The notes beneath the pieces were generated by a model that ran no database searches, was not told the DNA's origin, and saw only the letters and a program-made list of their open reading frames with translations. A DNA stretch of 64,000 bases from CAIYWZ01 sp964497925 (GTDB lineage: Bacteria; Pseudomonadota; Alphaproteobacteria; CAIYWZ01), in NCBI GenBank assembly GCA_964497925.1, contig CAZCFE010000002.1:59025-123024 (forward strand), read 5' to 3'. The position numbers and the translations under genes were made by a program. Below are positions 63,301 through 64,000 of this stretch, piece after piece (position 1 is the stretch's first letter; every line of letters begins with the position of its first letter).

Positions 63301-64000
63301 GCTGACAAGAAATTGGCTTATAATTGGTATTATACACAAAACAATAAAGATCTTTTTGCAGAAATTCGCGATGCCAGAGTTTTAGAAGAGCTTACATCAT
63401 GGAGCGATATTTTGGATGTGTTGAATGATTATCAAGCATCTGGAAGTGATGTTGGCGATGTGTTATCACTTGCAAACATGCCGGCTGATAAAAGGATCAT
63501 GTTAAAAGGATACACTCAAGATCTCAATAAAATTTATTTTAATCAGGCTTATTCTTTATTGTTAACTGATTTTTCTTCTGAAAATGAATGGGGAAAAAAT
63601 ATTGGGTTTGTTTTACAAAAATATGCCTCATTAAAAGGTTTAAGCCCTTCATGGACTTTGGAAGATAGCTTTTTTGAATTTGGGTCATCTTTTGATGAAA
63701 AACGTTTAATGTTGTCATGGGCTCAAGATGTTAATCATAGATCTTTATTTGATGAAACATATTCCCAAGGTCTTTTAGATGGAGTGATTGGATGGGGGAA
63801 TGGTTCTGATTCTGCTCTTTTAGATATTTTATCTGAGTATGCTTTACTTGGAAGCTTTAAGTTCTTGAATGCAATTTCATTGAGTTCTGGTAGCGAAAAA
63901 AGACATGCTCTTGAATATTTTCACGATGCACCTTTTAAGCAAGCAGCATTTGACGCGGTCTCTGGATTTGCATCTGGCAAGTGGGATGAAGTGAAGGTTT
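54361..64000 (+). CDS. Giant exported repeat protein, partial (at least 3213 codons)
   Basis: The frame is open from ATG 54361 to the window end without a stop. AGGGAGA at 54344-54350 is the ribosome binding site. Residues 1-23 form a signal peptide (Met-Lys-Lys-Ile-Asn-Tyr-Val-Leu-Leu-Ser) with a likely cut near Thr-Glu-Ala. The visible mature part of about 3190 residues has only two cysteines (961 and 2410) and no recognised enzymatic motif. It is made of tandem units, each marked by Trp-Tyr or Glu-Gly-Tyr: class A (about 350-1430, period about 80), class B (about 1675-2425, period 58-65, 13 copies) and class C (about 2435-3060, period about 55). Units look helical, so an alpha-solenoid is likely. 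The family is not recognised. Surface adhesion or host interaction is an inference from export, size and repeats. Confidence 0.9.
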   Translation, partial: MKKINYVLLSATVTCLLIETEAFGTGFPDSLAWNSSGVSAFAESYGITDSSHKDALVSKPHADIKKIFDSATLKGIISSLNGTSAEQMATIEAFRVFSDSNLFDDNELIWILDGITTPALKKAELIKISKRPVSSNVTKAKDLGILDNLSSNAEKRKAFTWFGASVVSESGTVANSSKVISEMTSLFSDVSNQSWSDREPSIPWFSQNKTKFQSAHNIGITVGLSNFSDVKNATTWWNASSANKTKFQNAKNFIIGLSSWSDRLLAMDWYALNSVKVTSFETNVGTINSSLSWNERKAILEDFSSVSESVKTLLFQGTVDKPKVWAGYTALKKDGIVVPDTDIQVASLWYESSENRALYKNANDNGVFIQLSSWADKASAASWYAGNISSYVAAKNALFLSGLINFADIQNAVTWYSTGSNPSKFTALKSANLFDSSMPWADRQTLLDTTNLQARIQEYKALNNTEFSLTEYLEAYGHYVLDGITGNANIISAVKFWKNADVQLKTDFDTAYNSGILLGLKDLVSKQEAAFWYAGAYAANFDLAKLNNLLSVIPWETPKLILEHNNLSNLITETTSLFQAGDNRVILLTQYINAKEASVLTNLSLTDARLASIWYATPGNSVKFDELKTRVNLDNHISWSDRLALLEAGNGSSVAGVLDVDKADDNEVLAAQYRVAHQAGFLQGLTDPLDQKGASEWYFDAANSGKWTAYKHLVNMADAWGARKAILDRSDLAVISPEFASVSGDFKKFLSAYDSGILTGLADVQAKKDAIGWYGVNSSKLTPDVKSVLSATPWNDKLLLQRVDLIAEVADFKALNSVSFSEYIAAKDGGVLNGLTLAQDKIDGITWYKTAINAQLYTKVRSKIRTYNRNLTSLASWELKLYAVSLDDLSLDASLKDVNLTAQDKDIFFKDYMTARKSGILTNLPTFSNRELAVAWYKTNVSKYNTSVQSILDQSQGWAKCLEILTRPNLANEITNAALIYGASLNNENFSSFLSASYAAGLNNSDFATMTVWYQNLSVAQKAAVQQFAVTGFLDSSTTLAQRQAVMGRSALAQEISEVATKTPSAFKDYIDAKDSGVLSGLSVADKTLALAWYKSNTATFLSFKDFYNTALSWSARKAIFDRSELQVEIGVVKTLSASFDQYIKAKDLNVLKGLSSPGDISSASVWYSDVSNQDKFIKANALSLIKESDSWDTRLRSLNRGDLNDLYDGISLFPAGSSLTLQEKISLLADATKYELFKGLGLEDKKSALAWYQSNSQKQVDYIKVKNANILDFSKTWTERLNILTHVSDIDGAVSIFGVTLSNSLFLNYVQTKEAGVFSYILGNEKRSSIDWYLTNKADYEAAKNASGFLDSLVNLTDLTLAVNWYKVSDNSDKFITAKDFIKASWSFSQRKSVMENPNIADFATTFADLTSDDKTEAVLWVSVDTSNLDKYKTFKANGVFESISNLSDRKWMITQFSQLNAQMGSIQITDSVTSAMLSILNSSNNLALDSVIVSIGELLHRFAWATQRGVIHSTDAPADKSQILKNLILIEKTRLTSMYDWASYQGLFKDQNDLNQSKILSFMNSKSVFSYQDLGVLSIAEKTAISSLAIEGKIDFIVNQIIPAYNAIQGIVVIDDLRSSLIDPIKRSLFLEIKNNTDLFQGLQTSTDIMTVVSKYQAAKTAKLFEALSSLSENKGAYNWYYSSADNQAVFAEMIGLPSQILKISGSTWNIQQQIIENYKTATADNLFKALISGSGQKKLAYDWYQDSDNKSLFKEVYALQNGLLLTQNATWSQQQTILTNYKNAKISHLFDGLIAGEEKSAYAWYYDESKKAERQNIFSEVYTLANGILKSGVAWSAQQLILDNYSIAKNAKLFDGLSMGENKVAFDWYWVSAENRSLFSRVIGLSNSILKSNVAWNEQKNILENYAAAEKVGLFSGLVAGENKAAYNWYYSSADNQAVFAEMIGLSSSILKTSGATWVIQQQIIENYKTAAADNLFKGLASGSGQKKLAYDWYQDSDNKSLFKEVYALQNGLLLTQNATWLQQQLILENYKNAKISHLFDGLIVGEEKAAYEWYYNVAMSQDRKPLFSEAFTNGILLTNSSWASQELVLDKYSQAKQKNLFSALISGQQKDAYDWYYGDSERPDLFKKAYPLLLTSKATWSAQKLILDHYKIAQDAGLFIPLSQNQIQLAYNWYTASQANADLYGKVSRLNPGILMTSNAAWVDQQLILDNFKSADDKRLFEGLNPSGVKLAYDWYYTSKDNQDLFLEVRGITDPILQSNVDWSVQQSILETYATAKADGLFTGLVSGQKKFAFDWYSLVGSRGLFLEVSSFGLMLKSGATWTNQEDIINNYVRAKNSGIFSNLASGEISAAYVWYYTAENKDLFAQIKAITPGILMESPGLMWDDQRLVIDNYVKASAAHLFDHCASNEIQDAYNWYFQSEVFQNKFAVALPYLTSSDDAWGKVLSFIEKYDAVPASLIALGSSVAGQRLLIEGYSNDAENRDKFNAISSYLTSSDNQWSLIVKFIQTYDMIPLSDLSKLLTLSSLKIDQRALIQGYADDANRGYLDDAWTYIQTQNVRTWPQIASILANTSDIQAAQFFALTDDEVGANAWYAENKSLFSKVYNTKILKDVSKWSDVLLIINNYAQAGEYAEKLISLGVDVEGKKDLLAGYVSRAIDFGKVAPYLTQADNSWILIDKFIAAYSSAPSDLMKLNNTILGQRMLIEGYESRSADFDKVASYLTPVDNNWVLIDEFIVKYKAAPASLIALNGSYPGQRTLIEGYASRSADFALVAPYLVSGLDSSWNKIDAFISLYKAADPVLLTLSQDLKEIRALIEGYSSRAIDFSSIKQYLVIDSDVNWSKIDQLISVYKASPEELRTITSNVSSQRALMEGYVGDSAHQGKFLSVRTYLSSADDSWDKVASFIDQYNKVKSADLPHLLNREMIEGYANDVNSSYFGTVFDLGLVSGDWGNISQILKNYVASENEGLFENLLISADKKLAYNWYYTQNNKDLFAEIRDARVLEELTSWSDILDVLNDYQASGSDVGDVLSLANMPADKRIMLKGYTQDLNKIYFNQAYSLLLTDFSSENEWGKNIGFVLQKYASLKGLSPSWTLEDSFFEFGSSFDEKRLMLSWAQDVNHRSLFDETYSQGLLDGVIGWGNGSDSALLDILSEYALLGSFKFLNAISLSSGSEKRHALEYFHDAPFKQAAFDAVSGFASGKWDEVKV
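55400..58640 (+). repeat. Class A repeats (about 80 residues) in the giant protein
   Basis: Trp-Tyr pairs (or close variants) occur at codons 349, 383, 415, 533, 615, 698, 774, 847, 937, 1013, 1094, 1167, 1252 and 1334; from 615 on spacings are 73-90. Consensus pieces: Ala-x-x-Trp-Tyr-x-x-Asn, then a basic-acidic Lys-Phe segment, Ser-Trp-x-x-Arg-Lys-x-Ile-Leu-x-Arg, Tyr-Ile-x-Ala-Lys-Asp-Ser-Gly-Val-Leu-x-Gly-Leu. Copies diverge a lot in DNA. Confidence 0.8.
59383..59795 (+). repeat. Recent intragenic duplication, copy 1
   Basis: This segment is nearly identical to 60133-60545, exactly 750 bases (250 codons, four class B units) downstream. An exact 74-base match lies at 59563-59636 versus 60313-60386. 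Most other class B units differ far more, so this copy is young or was homogenised. Confidence 0.85.
60133..60545 (+). repeat. Recent intragenic duplication, copy 2
   Basis: Second copy of the segment at 59383-59795, in frame and 750 bases apart. Differences are mostly scattered single bases; identity ends after the next Trp-Tyr pair (about 60535). Confidence 0.85.
61660..63540 (+). repeat. Class C repeats (about 55 residues) in the giant protein
   Basis: The mark is (Leu/Ile)-Ile-Glu-Gly-Tyr or a variant at codons 2477, 2539, 2654, 2709, 2764, 2820, 2876, 2930 and 3048, with most spacings 54-62. Consensus: Gly-Gln-Arg-x-Leu-Ile-Glu-Gly-Tyr-x-Ser-Arg-Ser-x-Asp-Phe, Val-x-x-Tyr-Leu, Asp-x-x-Trp-x-x-Ile-Asp-x-Phe-Ile, Tyr-Lys-Ala-x-Pro. 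A class B-like Trp-Tyr unit interrupts it at codons 2597 and 2989. Confidence 0.82.

Overview
The window looks like a chromosome segment of an AT-rich alphaproteobacterium, probably a host-associated one of the Holosporales/Rickettsiales type. This is inference from gene content: an FtsW with an aromatic N-terminus followed by an Ala-Ser-Pro-like segment, infA-maf-yacG order, murC-murB-ftsQ order, a RatA/Coq10-like START protein, a large two-creatinase PepP, and many small exported proteins of unknown function. No rRNA, tRNA or CRISPR array was recognised.

Layout. 1-5.7 kb: an exported-protein gene cut by the window edge, then a + strand operon with ftsW, mlaA, mlaC, a threonine aldolase, murI and a methyltransferase (cell division, outer-membrane lipid asymmetry, peptidoglycan precursor). 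5.7-7.6 kb (-): a minimal prepilin peptidase and comM, both linked to DNA uptake. 7.6-9.9 kb: an accessory patch with two decayed IS5-type transposases flanking an unknown exported protein. 10-18.3 kb (+): an opp peptide ABC transporter operon running into hrcA, grpE, a START-domain gene and mutY. 18.3-22.7 kb (+): metG behind its own promoter and a Met-rich micro-ORF, then sodB, rlmB, plsY and an SDR gene. 22.7-40.3 kb (-): class A PBP, gyrB, ftsQ-murB-murC, a methyltransferase, dedA-yacG-maf-infA, dnaE, alaS, recA. 40.3-41.1 kb (-): an acetyltransferase with a signal peptide. 41.3-44.6 kb (+): rplU-rpmA-obgE, a CheY-like receiver and two small exported proteins, one Lys-rich and one Cys-rich. 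44.6-49.3 kb (-): pmbA/tldE, a BON lipoprotein, dacC, rlpA and mltB. 49.4-54.2 kb (+): uvrD/pcrA, prmA and pepP, closed by a strong terminator.

The main discovery candidate is 54361 to the window end: one uninterrupted reading frame of at least 3213 codons on the + strand. I translated it line by line and found no stop. It encodes a secreted, almost cysteine-free protein built of three classes of about 80-, 62- and 55-residue repeats marked by Trp-Tyr or Glu-Gly-Tyr signatures. They look like variants of one helical unit, so the protein is probably a giant alpha-solenoid exported to the surface or to a host. I recognise no known family.

Other points: dnaE and a methyltransferase gene lack a usual start codon for their conserved N-termini (dnaE appears to start at CTG after a good ribosome binding site). 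Several conserved clusters are incomplete (no ddl between murB and ftsQ, no rng between maf and yacG), as expected of a rearranged or reduced genome.
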